Assembly: GCA_964498725.1 (NCBI GenBank)
Contig: CAZCHS010000012.1
Location: forward strand, 1-53,091
DNA length: 53,091 nt
Origin: JAFGTP01 sp964498725
GTDB taxonomy: Bacteria; Fidelibacterota; UBA2242; JAFGTP01
Direction of reading: 5' to 3'
The notes below the pieces were generated by a model. The model was given only the letters and a program-made list of their open reading frames with translations, was not told where the DNA came from and did no database searches. This document shows, one piece after another, positions 10,401 to 16,355 of the stretch (position 1 is its first letter; each line of letters opens with the position of its first letter). Position numbers and translations under genes: made by a program.

Positions 10401-10456
10401 CAATTATTGGCGCCGGTGCCGTAATTCTGGCGTCGGTTTTATTACTGGCTATCTAA
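7403..10456 (+). CDS. Large secreted protein with FG-GAP/VCBS-like and cadherin-like Ig repeats and a C-terminal membrane segment
   Basis: A 1017-residue protein with a signal peptide (about 1-24, ending near CYGEK). The first half carries FG-GAP/VCBS-like calcium-loop motifs (IDGDSIQEI near 106, DFNGDGQDEI near 262, DIDKDKRDNL near 311). The second half has about five He_PIG/cadherin-like Ig repeats starting near residues 480, 556, 760, 831 and 920, each with an ITWKP or FTWTP-like strand and a closing VTDGY/VND strand. It ends in a hydrophobic segment (about 997-1017) with nothing after it. This suggests a surface or periplasmic adhesion protein held by a C-terminal anchor. The ATG has no clear ribosome site and sits in one arm of a 7-bp inverted repeat (7368-7374/7401-7407). 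Ligand unknown. Confidence 0.85.
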   Translation: MWPDKKIIIILSAFVIFFTQYCYGEKISKEIIPFAEKKFALTKISALDQTDEKLFGIGYYFNSKGEQIPGSSFLALCQLNQNTEYSIIWKYELPEDIRGDFQDYALRDIDGDSIQEIIAVADINNTIPNFSSIYVFSQEKGDISLDPQYSFPQEIIPRRIKSLMHYRDNQFFLLYENQQYKVAIITIDDKDIQVTPHWEQKNPEKYFRSKLLQVRGDFGNNLLVRADSDLLFITYLDNDNPEEATYTLFEPNGDVWDISNIIAGDFNGDGQDEIVAGLINGGINMIKQFSDSLTTFKLLSSSASIDQLYTIDIDKDKRDNLILINADGKYLKNYSYNPKSDNYWSSSLLATTDMLGIKFLNYCAIPEADTYCFGYIYPEFSHHGIFRLKITPDSGSEEEAYSSIHPDQEPAEPINYFSQIDSLLNRFTAVDGVSEKVVTPHTSRAIVSGAINRQVKKADFVIEPNRTFTNKVDLYSVSSENLNYTIEAPEGFRFNLNNRTFTWTPDFSQLGPHTVKARFYWDDVEIKKEFTIFVNDPITITNKLPEKSIIQFGEILTYQLRIKDRNPTSFVKYTLHDYPAGATISNYGRITWKPNHNQADWHDFKVSVTDGYSSDELTFSIFVNHPVQLPQQITKTITPGEKLNHKIKNFDQNSGFYLNQYETIPKIQNWQLSGIYETVILSRDAKQQLPNIIDGLNKSEDILTTEKFTLKEVAYEQNKLILFYTYSEDNQPDFSTVLNHFFRYINLPVPNHTSFIEPGFYQYTMKQGPDNAHITKDGIIKWQPGHQDLGTHKIAYTVSDGYYSDESALLVFVNDPPKIVSQPKNYANLNSQYTYQLKVADENAGEEIDYKLIEAPQNTDIDSQGLVTWTINKEHSQPENHFKIMVTDQKDTTYQEFMVRINQKPVVESPEQLITKINRYFEYQIQASDPENGPLEFKPVNIPATANFDYEKGLLFWKPGKEDLGTHQITIKVTDREGNATRNSFDLIVTKSTIDLKTISIIGAGAVILASVLLLAI

Positions 10457-10947
10457 ACAAATTTAAAGCATCATTTCATTGCGCCCGATGCCAAGCGATG
10501 TTTCCCCGTTAGGGAATTCCGGAAGTCCCCCGGGAGGTTTCTTTAAAATCCGGAGCTTGGTTAATCTCAATTCTTGCCAAATAATTAGGTGCCGGCAGTC
10601 AGTTTGAAAATGCAGAAGGCGTGACTTTCACCCTTAATATGCCCTGTTAATAAGCCAATCAAGAAGATCCCTTTGTCATAAAACACATCTTTTTATTAAA
10701 TTTTATTGTTCTATATTGTTTTCATCACAATAAGGTCTTTTAATTCTGTATTTAATAGAAATACATTGAAAGATATTGTTTGATTCTAAAATTTATTTTT
10801 TAATCTATGAAAAATATTAAATATACATTTTTTATAATATATTAATCTATTATTAATTAAATTTTACTATTTTTAGTATATTTTATAATAAATATTACTA
10901 TATTTGCATAAATTTTTAAACAACATTAACCCCAACAATTAAATAAA
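10457..10947. other. AT-rich non-coding stretch upstream of flagellin
   Basis: About 490 bases without a convincing gene. The first part holds repeat copy 2 (10471-10519). A short frame at 10585-10650 reads GAGSQFENAEGVTFTLNMPC then stop, which resembles the end of a histidine-kinase ATPase domain (the G-x-T-F-x-L-x-M/L-P ending) and may be a gene relic. From about 10680 onward the DNA is extremely AT-rich, and this runs into the flagellin promoter. Confidence 0.6.
10471..10519. repeat. Palindromic intergenic repeat, copy 2
   Basis: This copy aligns with positions 33-82: a shared core TCATTTCATTGCGCCC, then a variable middle, then TTCCCCGTT followed by GGG and AATTC. The left arm of the first hairpin seen in copy 1 is absent, so only the second hairpin (CCCC/GGG) can form. 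It lies 14 bases after the stop of the large repeat protein. Confidence 0.6.
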
Positions 10948-10974
10948 TAAAAAACTAAAGCGGTAAACCGATAA
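10948..10974 (+). promoter_or_regulatory. Sigma-28 (FliA)-type flagellar promoter
   Basis: TAAA at 10948-10951 is followed after 16 bases by CCGATAA at 10968-10974. This matches the spacing and both cores of the sigma-28 consensus (TAAA, then GCCGATAA). It sits 76 bases before the flagellin ATG and on the correct strand, so flagellin is probably made late in flagellar assembly under FliA control. Confidence 0.8.
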
Positions 10975-11040
10975 GCAAACTAGAAGTTAATTGAAATTCG
11001 TTAAAAAAAACTATTGGAGCAAGGATGCTCTGAAAAACAC

Positions 11041-11046
11041 GGAGGT
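11041..11046 (+). promoter_or_regulatory. Ribosome binding site that fixes the flagellin start
   Basis: GGAGGT ends 4 bases before ATG 11051. It selects that codon over the in-frame TTG at 10991, which has no such site and would add 20 residues not found in flagellins. Confidence 0.85.
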
Positions 11047-11050
11047 AACA

Positions 11051-11881
11051 ATGAGTTTAACACAAATTAATGCAAACATTCAGGCCCTGAATTCTTTGAA
11101 CGCTTTGAAAAGTATCAATGGACGTATGTCAACACACCAGACGAGACTTTCAACAGGTAAAAAAATTAATTCAACCGAGGAAGATCCGGCAGGATTTGCT
11201 TTGGCGACCGGTCTGGAAAGACGAAGAAGAGGTTTAGACGTTGCTTTACAAAATGTAAACAATGCTAAAAACATTCTGAACGTGGCTGAAGGTGGATATC
11301 AAAACCAGTTGGATATTCTACAGACAGTTAAAGAAAAAGCAACTCAGGCTGCAGATTATTCACTTTCCACAGCACAGAGAACTGCTATTAATGACCAGGT
11401 AACAGCGTTACTGGACGAAATCGACTCAATTGAAGAAGAAACAACCTTTAACGGAGCCAATCTTATTGATGGTGACTATAATGGTCACTTTCAAACCGGT
11501 GAAGGCGCTGATGACAATCTTCATGTCAGTTTGAACAAGTCTGACTCAAGTTCTGTCGGCGGTACTGATGTCAGTGCAATTGACCTCACAACAGCTAATG
11601 GCGCTAGTACAGCCATTACTACAGTAAGTGATGCTATTGACAATCTTGCTGAATCACTGCAGGATATTGGTGAGTTTAAAGCCAGACTCTCTTCAAAAGA
11701 GAAGACTCTGTCAGTCGCATCTACCAATACAGAAGCAGTAAGAAGCTCTGTTGAAGATGCTGATTTCGCCAAGGAACAGATGGAAGTAATGAAACTGCAG
11801 ATCATGCAGCAGACTGCCGTATCTTCATTTTCACAAGCAAATGCAAGTGGTCAGGTCGTTCTTTCTATCGTTGGTCAATAA
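11051..11881 (+). CDS. fliC: Flagellin
   Basis: The 276-residue filament subunit, exported through the flagellar type III system. The N-terminal D0/D1 region is canonical (INANIQALNSLNAL, RLSTGKKINSTEEDPAGFA), as is the C-terminal D1/D0 region (SVEDADFAKEQMEVMKLQIM, ending SIVGQ). Between them is only a short variable part (about 130-190), so the protein is near the minimum flagellin size with little D2/D3. It stands alone: no hook, cap or chaperone gene is adjacent. A sigma-28 promoter, strong ribosome site and strong terminator make it a self-contained unit. The gene name is by family; hag or flaA are equally valid. Confidence 0.95.
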   Translation: MSLTQINANIQALNSLNALKSINGRMSTHQTRLSTGKKINSTEEDPAGFALATGLERRRRGLDVALQNVNNAKNILNVAEGGYQNQLDILQTVKEKATQAADYSLSTAQRTAINDQVTALLDEIDSIEEETTFNGANLIDGDYNGHFQTGEGADDNLHVSLNKSDSSSVGGTDVSAIDLTTANGASTAITTVSDAIDNLAESLQDIGEFKARLSSKEKTLSVASTNTEAVRSSVEDADFAKEQMEVMKLQIMQQTAVSSFSQANASGQVVLSIVGQ

Positions 11882-11904
11882 ACCTGAATAACAATCTATC
11901 TGAG

Positions 11905-11934
11905 AGAGGCCGGAAGTATTTCCGGCCTCTTTTA
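11905..11934 (+). terminator. Rho-independent terminator of flagellin
   Basis: AGAGGCCGGAA (11905-11915) pairs perfectly with TTCCGGCCTCT (11920-11930) around a GTAT loop, followed by TTT. It begins 23 bases after the flagellin stop codon. Confidence 0.9.
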
Positions 11935-11988
11935 GTATCAAACCCTTCATTTTAAACAATCTGCACCAACCTCCCCCCACACTTTCCA

Positions 11989-12489
11989 TTACAAAATATC
12001 CGGGTTACTCCAACAAGGAATTAGTGCCTTGATCATGGCTTCAAATTCAGGATATTTTTCCAACAGTCGGGCAGAATCTCCTTTGACAAAATTCTCATAC
12101 TTAAATTCCGGAAATACTGTGGCCCCCAAAAGCGCGGCTTTACCGCCTTTTTTCAATCGGCATCCCTGCCAGGTATTTTTGGGAACCAGTTGCTGCGGAT
12201 TGAAATTCGCTCCCGGCTGATTGGACAAGGGCTTGATTTCCCCGGTTCCATCCGGGTGTAGTAGCAGCATTTCCACAGGATCGCCGTAATAAAAATGAAA
12301 AATCTCATCACAATCAATTTTGTGAATTGTTGAAAAACTTTCCGGTGTGATCAGATAATAGATTGCCGACCCGATATGTTGATTGCTGAAATTTAGTCTA
12401 TCATTTGACGTATAGGTTCGCCGAAAAAATCCCCCTTCGATATCAAGGGGCTGTAATTGCAGCAAATTAATCAATTGATCGGGTGTCAT
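11989..12489 (-). CDS. DUF985 (cupin_5) family protein
   Basis: A 166-residue protein of the cupin-like DUF985 family. Recognisable blocks are LQPLDIEGGFFRRTY near the N terminus, the SAIYYLITPESFSTIHK block, EIFHFYYGDPVEMLLLHPDG, and the C-terminal GATVFPEFKYENFVKG. The biochemical role of the family is unclear; a sugar- or nucleotide-related ligand has been suggested for relatives. The ATG at 12489 (MTPDQL) was chosen over one 13 codons upstream because the extension would run into an intergenic inverted repeat and has no family counterpart. It is not clearly in an operon. Confidence 0.85.
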   Translation of the reverse strand: MTPDQLINLLQLQPLDIEGGFFRRTYTSNDRLNFSNQHIGSAIYYLITPESFSTIHKIDCDEIFHFYYGDPVEMLLLHPDGTGEIKPLSNQPGANFNPQQLVPKNTWQGCRLKKGGKAALLGATVFPEFKYENFVKGDSARLLEKYPEFEAMIKALIPCWSNPDIL

Positions 12490-12512
12490 AAAAAATCCCT
12501 GACTTTTTATTG

Positions 12513-12583
12513 TCCACGGATTCAACAAGTTGCGCAGATTTGTTTATTTTATTTTTATCCGTGTATATCCTGTTAATCCGTGT
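12513..12583. repeat. Imperfect inverted-repeat element
   Basis: CACGGATTCAACA (12515-12527) and TGTTAATCCGTG (12571-12582) are inverted copies differing by one extra base. Between them lie TGCGCAGATT and a further ATCCGTGT. It fills the short space between the DUF985 and amphi-Trp genes. Similar CACGGATT/ATCCGTGT elements are, from memory, common between genes in environmental genomes; this was not searched. Confidence 0.5.
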
Positions 12584-12590
12584 CCCTGAA

Positions 12591-12863
12591 TTATTTAATT
12601 TTCACAGGACCAGTAGCTGCTTCGCCTTCTTTCCATTCGATCTCGATTTCCAGTTTCTTTTTGGTCAGATTGTTTTTGTCTTTAGATTTAGCCTCGATTT
12701 CCAGTTCGACATTATCAGGAATAGAAAGATTGACGGTTTCATCATTCTGTACCAGATTAACAGCCCCGGTTTCTAATTTTACAGCGAGTTGTTTCAATAC
12801 TTCAGCCGCTTCTTTTCTGGTTGTCATTTCTTTGCTTTTAAAAATTAAATTTTTACCGGACAT
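12591..12863 (-). CDS. Amphi-Trp domain-containing small protein
   Basis: A 90-residue, highly charged protein matching the amphi-Trp domain family: N-terminal KSKEMTTRKEAAEVLKQLA helix, then beta strands ending in the amphipathic strand with the conserved Trp (LEIEIEWKEG). Members are small cytoplasmic proteins of unknown function found in halophiles, anaerobes and others. The ribosome site AGAGGTGA lies before the ATG. It points away from the divergent ABC cassette starting at 13015. Confidence 0.85.
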   Translation of the reverse strand: MSGKNLIFKSKEMTTRKEAAEVLKQLAVKLETGAVNLVQNDETVNLSIPDNVELEIEAKSKDKNNLTKKKLEIEIEWKEGEAATGPVKIK

Positions 12864-13014
12864 GATTCACCTCTTGATTTTATGGATTTTTATTTCGTTA
12901 TTTACCTTTGTGAAAAAAATCACTTAAATTTAGAATAACTTGTATAAATTTTAGGAAATTTTAAGTACTTGTCAAGAGATGTTTAATCATAATCACAAGG
13001 TTGATATTTAATAA

Positions 13015-13938
13015 ATGGAACATAAATACATTATTCGCACCACCAACCTCAGTAAAAAATTCAACCGCTTTTGGGCTGTCCGCAATCTGGATTTACGGGT
13101 CGAGCCGGGGCAGATTTTTGGATTTCTCGGTCCCAATGGCGCAGGAAAAAGTACCACGATCCGGATGCTGCTATCTTTAATCGCGCCGACCAAAGGAACT
13201 ATCGAGATTTTTGGCATGAACCCCTATTATCACAGTTCCAAAATTTATACGCAAGTGGGTGCGCTGGTGGAAGATTCTAATTTTTACCAGTATTTATCAG
13301 GCTATAAGAATTTAAAATTACTGGGGGAACTCAGTGGCAATGTCAGTAAAAACCGTATCGAAGAAGTTCTGGACAAATTCAACCTCGCCGAAAAACAACA
13401 CCAAAAAGTCAAAAAATATTCCCACGGTATGAAGCAGCGACTGGGAATCGCCCAGGCCATTATGCATCATCCAAAACTTGTGATACTGGACGAACCCACC
13501 GCCAACCTGTCACCGGAAGGCATCAAAGATGTCCGCGATTTGATTCATTATTACAATAAAACCTATGATACAACTTTCTTTATTTCATCACACCGGCTTC
13601 ATGAAATTCAGCAAATCTGTACGCATATGGCAGTGGTGGACAACGGCCAGATTATTGTGCAGGGAAGTGTTGAGGAGATATTACAAAACACCGAATATTA
13701 CATAACGGAAATCGAAACCTCTGACCTGCAAAGGTCCGCAAAGATTCTCAAAAAAGCAGAATTGGCCGAAGACATTCTCATTAGTCATCAAAAACTAAAA
13801 ATCCACACCACACCGGAAAACCGGCCCGCGATCATCAAACTATTGGTGGAGAATGATATTGAGGTTTCGACAGTTGTACCGCGCAGGAATCTGGAAGACT
13901 ATTATTTATCTTTAATCAAAGAAAAGCATAAATCATGA
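13015..13938 (+). CDS. ABC transporter ATP-binding protein (CcmA/NatA type)
   Basis: A 307-residue ATPase with Walker A GPNGAGKST (about 40-48), signature YSHGMKQRLGIAQA (about 138-151) and Walker B LVILDEPTANLSPEG. The D-loop position, normally GLDPEG, reads NLSPEG, so the usual Asp is Ser. That residue takes part in crosstalk between the two ATP sites. The C-terminal 90 residues resemble the regulatory tail (DUF4162-like) of drug and antibiotic exporters. Its stop overlaps the start of the permease gene (ATGA), showing translational coupling. First gene of a five-gene rightward cassette. Confidence 0.92.
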   Translation: MEHKYIIRTTNLSKKFNRFWAVRNLDLRVEPGQIFGFLGPNGAGKSTTIRMLLSLIAPTKGTIEIFGMNPYYHSSKIYTQVGALVEDSNFYQYLSGYKNLKLLGELSGNVSKNRIEEVLDKFNLAEKQHQKVKKYSHGMKQRLGIAQAIMHHPKLVILDEPTANLSPEGIKDVRDLIHYYNKTYDTTFFISSHRLHEIQQICTHMAVVDNGQIIVQGSVEEILQNTEYYITEIETSDLQRSAKILKKAELAEDILISHQKLKIHTTPENRPAIIKLLVENDIEVSTVVPRRNLEDYYLSLIKEKHKS

Positions 13939-14780
13939 TCAAACTATTAAAATTAATCCGTGTCGAATTGATAAAAATTTACAGCAAGCCGAGAACTTAT
14001 ATCGGTTTCATAACCCTTGGAATATTAATTCCCCTGATCATGGTTTTGATTCGAAAATTCGGATTCAATTTACCCCAATATTACTTAAAATCCCTGGCAC
14101 AGAATTTTCAAATGGAAGGCAACCTGGTAAACGGATATTTAATCTCCTACTATTTAATGTCCATCCTTTGGGTGCATTTTCCATTTTTCGTAATTCTGGT
14201 AGCCGGTGACAGTTTTGCCGGCGAAGATTCTCACGGCACTTTTCGAATTTTACTGACCCGGCCGGTCTCCCGTATCCAGGTTTTGACCGCCAAATATCTC
14301 GCCACTTTTATTTATACTGCCTCCATCGTTCTTTTTCTGGGGATCATATCACTCGGTTCCGGCAGTTTGCTGCTGGGCAGCGGTGACCTCTTTGTATTTG
14401 ACAAAGGCATTTTAATCCTTAGCCAAAATGAAGCCCTTTTACGCTTTGCAATCGCCTATGGCTTAGCGATTTTTGTACAGATCATTGTGGCGTCACTGGC
14501 GATCTTGCTGTCAACCATTTCCGAAAACCCCATCGGCCCGATCATCGGTACCTATGCTGTCATTATTGTTTCGATCATTCTCTCCATGCTAAAGATCGAA
14601 GCGCTGGAAGCCATTCAGCCTTATTTATTCACATCCTATTTTGATGTCTTTTTTGCACCTTTTGCCGATCCCATTCCCTGGCAGGAAATTTTAGCCAGTG
14701 TACTGGCCCTGGCAAAATTCGGCGGCCTGTTTTTTATATTATCAGTCATTCGGTTCATAAGAAAGGACATCTGTTCCTGA
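13935..14780 (+). CDS. ABC-2 type transporter permease
   Basis: A 281-residue inner-membrane protein with about six hydrophobic segments (near 21-40, 70-90, 118-145, 170-192, 200-220 and 250-272). The stretch GDSFAGEDSHGTFRILLTRP is the family hallmark seen in ABC-2 permeases that work with NatA-like ATPases, where it contacts the ATPase. It overlaps the ATPase gene by 4 bases and the next gene by 1 (TGATG). The substrate is unknown. The linked LolA-like protein suggests something that leaves the inner membrane, such as a lipid or lipoprotein. Confidence 0.88.
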   Translation: MIKLLKLIRVELIKIYSKPRTYIGFITLGILIPLIMVLIRKFGFNLPQYYLKSLAQNFQMEGNLVNGYLISYYLMSILWVHFPFFVILVAGDSFAGEDSHGTFRILLTRPVSRIQVLTAKYLATFIYTASIVLFLGIISLGSGSLLLGSGDLFVFDKGILILSQNEALLRFAIAYGLAIFVQIIVASLAILLSTISENPIGPIIGTYAVIIVSIILSMLKIEALEAIQPYLFTSYFDVFFAPFADPIPWQEILASVLALAKFGGLFFILSVIRFIRKDICS

Positions 14781-15445
14781 TGAAATTTAAACCGCTACTC
14801 TTTTTGGTAATTATTACATTTTGTTTTGCTCAGCATTCTGATCTTATTCAGGAAATCCATGACGAATACCGGCAAATCAATAATTTTGAAGCAAAGGTGA
14901 AAATCCTCACCGATGTACCTAATTTTCGTATGCCGGTAAAAACAATTACCCTTTATTACCTGCAGCCGGACAGTGTGCGCATAAAATCCAGGGGCTTTAC
15001 TCTTTTTCCTAAAACCGGCCCGCTTCCCTTCATGTATTTGAACCGGATGGTTGCAGACTCCATTCAGGCAGATACAACCTTTGAGGAATTTGTCGACGGA
15101 AAAAGCTTCACTTACATTTCTATCAGTGACAGTAATTTAGTAAAAACCGGAAAACTGGTTCTAACGATTGATAACTACCTGGAACGTATCGAGCAGGTCA
15201 ATCTAATTGAAAACAGCGATACCGTGTCTACTTTTGATTTTACCTATCAGAATATTGCCGGCTTTTGGATGCCGGAGACAACTACCTTTTCCTTGAATTT
15301 GGAAAAAAGACTTCCAAAAACCACCAGCCCGTCAATTACCAATCCCTTTGGCAGTATTGACATTGGTTCTGCTGAAGACCATTTTAATAAAAGCGCCCGG
15401 ATACAAATGATCTTTTCCAATATAAAAGTAAACGAAGGATTTTAA
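14780..15445 (+). CDS. LolA-like outer-membrane lipoprotein-sorting family protein
   Basis: A 221-residue exported protein with a signal peptide (about 1-18, cut near CFAQ). The remainder has the LolA/LolB-type pattern: an N-terminal helix (DLIQEIHDEYRQINNFEAKV), then a sheet with alternating strands and phrases such as YYLQPDSVRIKSRGF and FWMPETTTFSLNL, as in outer-membrane lipoprotein-sorting proteins. Such folds hold a lipid or acyl chain in the periplasm. Overlap with the permease gene implies joint action with the ABC transporter. The assignment rests on pattern, not on strict motifs. Confidence 0.65.
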   Translation: MKFKPLLFLVIITFCFAQHSDLIQEIHDEYRQINNFEAKVKILTDVPNFRMPVKTITLYYLQPDSVRIKSRGFTLFPKTGPLPFMYLNRMVADSIQADTTFEEFVDGKSFTYISISDSNLVKTGKLVLTIDNYLERIEQVNLIENSDTVSTFDFTYQNIAGFWMPETTTFSLNLEKRLPKTTSPSITNPFGSIDIGSAEDHFNKSARIQMIFSNIKVNEGF

Positions 15446-15450
15446 TCATT

Positions 15451-15966
15451 ATGACAACAGCTGAATTTACAATACTCGGAATTTTAAAACAGCAACCGGC
15501 CCACGCCTATCAAATTGAAAAATTATTGCAAAAAGAAAACCTGAAAAACAAAGTTGATCTGGCTTTTTCTTCGATCTATAACATTCTGAAAAAGCTCCAG
15601 CGCAAAAAATACCTCACCAGTCACCTTGAGAAGAATGACAAATTACCGGATCGCAAAGTATATAACCTTACAGAATTGGGAAACCAAAAATTCAAGGAAT
15701 ATCTGCAACAGCACTTGTCATTGCCAAAGGCTTTAAAATCCTCTTTTGAATTATGTCTCCATTTTTCTAACTTTATACCTGTAATGGAATTGAAAAACGC
15801 CCTGACAACTTATGAGGCGGAATTAAACCGAATGATACAAACACAAGTGCAAAAAATAACCGAACTAAAAACCCAGGACCCTGTTACACGGGCATTGTAC
15901 AACCGCTCGCTTCGTTTGTGGCAGGCGGAGAAGCAATGGCTTAAAGAATTATTAATTATGATTTAA
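15451..15966 (+). CDS. PadR-family transcriptional regulator
   Basis: A 171-residue repressor-type protein. The N-terminal winged helix is clear: EFTILGILKQQPAHAYQIEK, SSIYNILKKLQRKKYL and KVYNLTELGNQKF are the three PadR landmarks. A C-terminal helical dimerisation domain follows (about 90-165). PadR proteins usually repress nearby transporter genes and respond to phenolics, drugs or lipids. The gene starts 5 bases after the LolA-like gene, so it probably controls its own ABC cassette. Confidence 0.9.
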   Translation: MTTAEFTILGILKQQPAHAYQIEKLLQKENLKNKVDLAFSSIYNILKKLQRKKYLTSHLEKNDKLPDRKVYNLTELGNQKFKEYLQQHLSLPKALKSSFELCLHFSNFIPVMELKNALTTYEAELNRMIQTQVQKITELKTQDPVTRALYNRSLRLWQAEKQWLKELLIMI

Positions 15967-15978
15967 GAGGTTGACGCA

Positions 15979-16293
15979 ATGGAACAATGGCTGGAATATT
16001 TAATGTCTAATCCCTCTGCACTTTTAATTGCAGGTATCATCCTGATATTAATCGCCTTCTTCCTCATCAAAAAACTGATCAAACTGGCGGCTCTTTTATT
16101 TTTTATTTTTATCGTTATCGCAATTGTCAATTACAAAACCTTTGACCCCAAAACTCTGATGGAAAAGATCAAGCAGGACACCAAAGAATTAAAAGAGAAA
16201 AACCGCGAGGATATAAAAAAAGACCTTGACAAGTATAAAGATAAAGTAGTCAAAGATGTCAAAGAAAAAGTCAAAGCGCCCCTCTCCAGATAA
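15979..16293 (+). CDS. Small membrane protein with charged helical tail
   Basis: A 104-residue protein with no family I recognise. Residues about 15-35 and 38-53 are hydrophobic and separated by KKLIK, giving a tight membrane hairpin. Residues 58-104 are almost entirely Lys, Glu and Asp with heptad-like spacing (KQDTKELKEKNREDIKKDLD), predicting a long charged helix or coiled coil. It follows the PadR gene by 12 bases and precedes tryptophanase by 62, so it most likely belongs to the ABC cassette. Confidence 0.7.
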   Translation: MEQWLEYLMSNPSALLIAGIILILIAFFLIKKLIKLAALLFFIFIVIAIVNYKTFDPKTLMEKIKQDTKELKEKNREDIKKDLDKYKDKVVKDVKEKVKAPLSR

Positions 16294-16355
16294 TCACCCT
16301 CATTTTTTAAAATTACTATCTATAAATATTTAACTGTAAATTTCAGGAGGTAACT

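Noticed and set aside
10991..11050. TTG-initiated 20-residue extension of flagellin
   Set aside because: No ribosome site, and flagellins begin close to the MSLTQINANI segment; GGAGGT before ATG 11051 decides.
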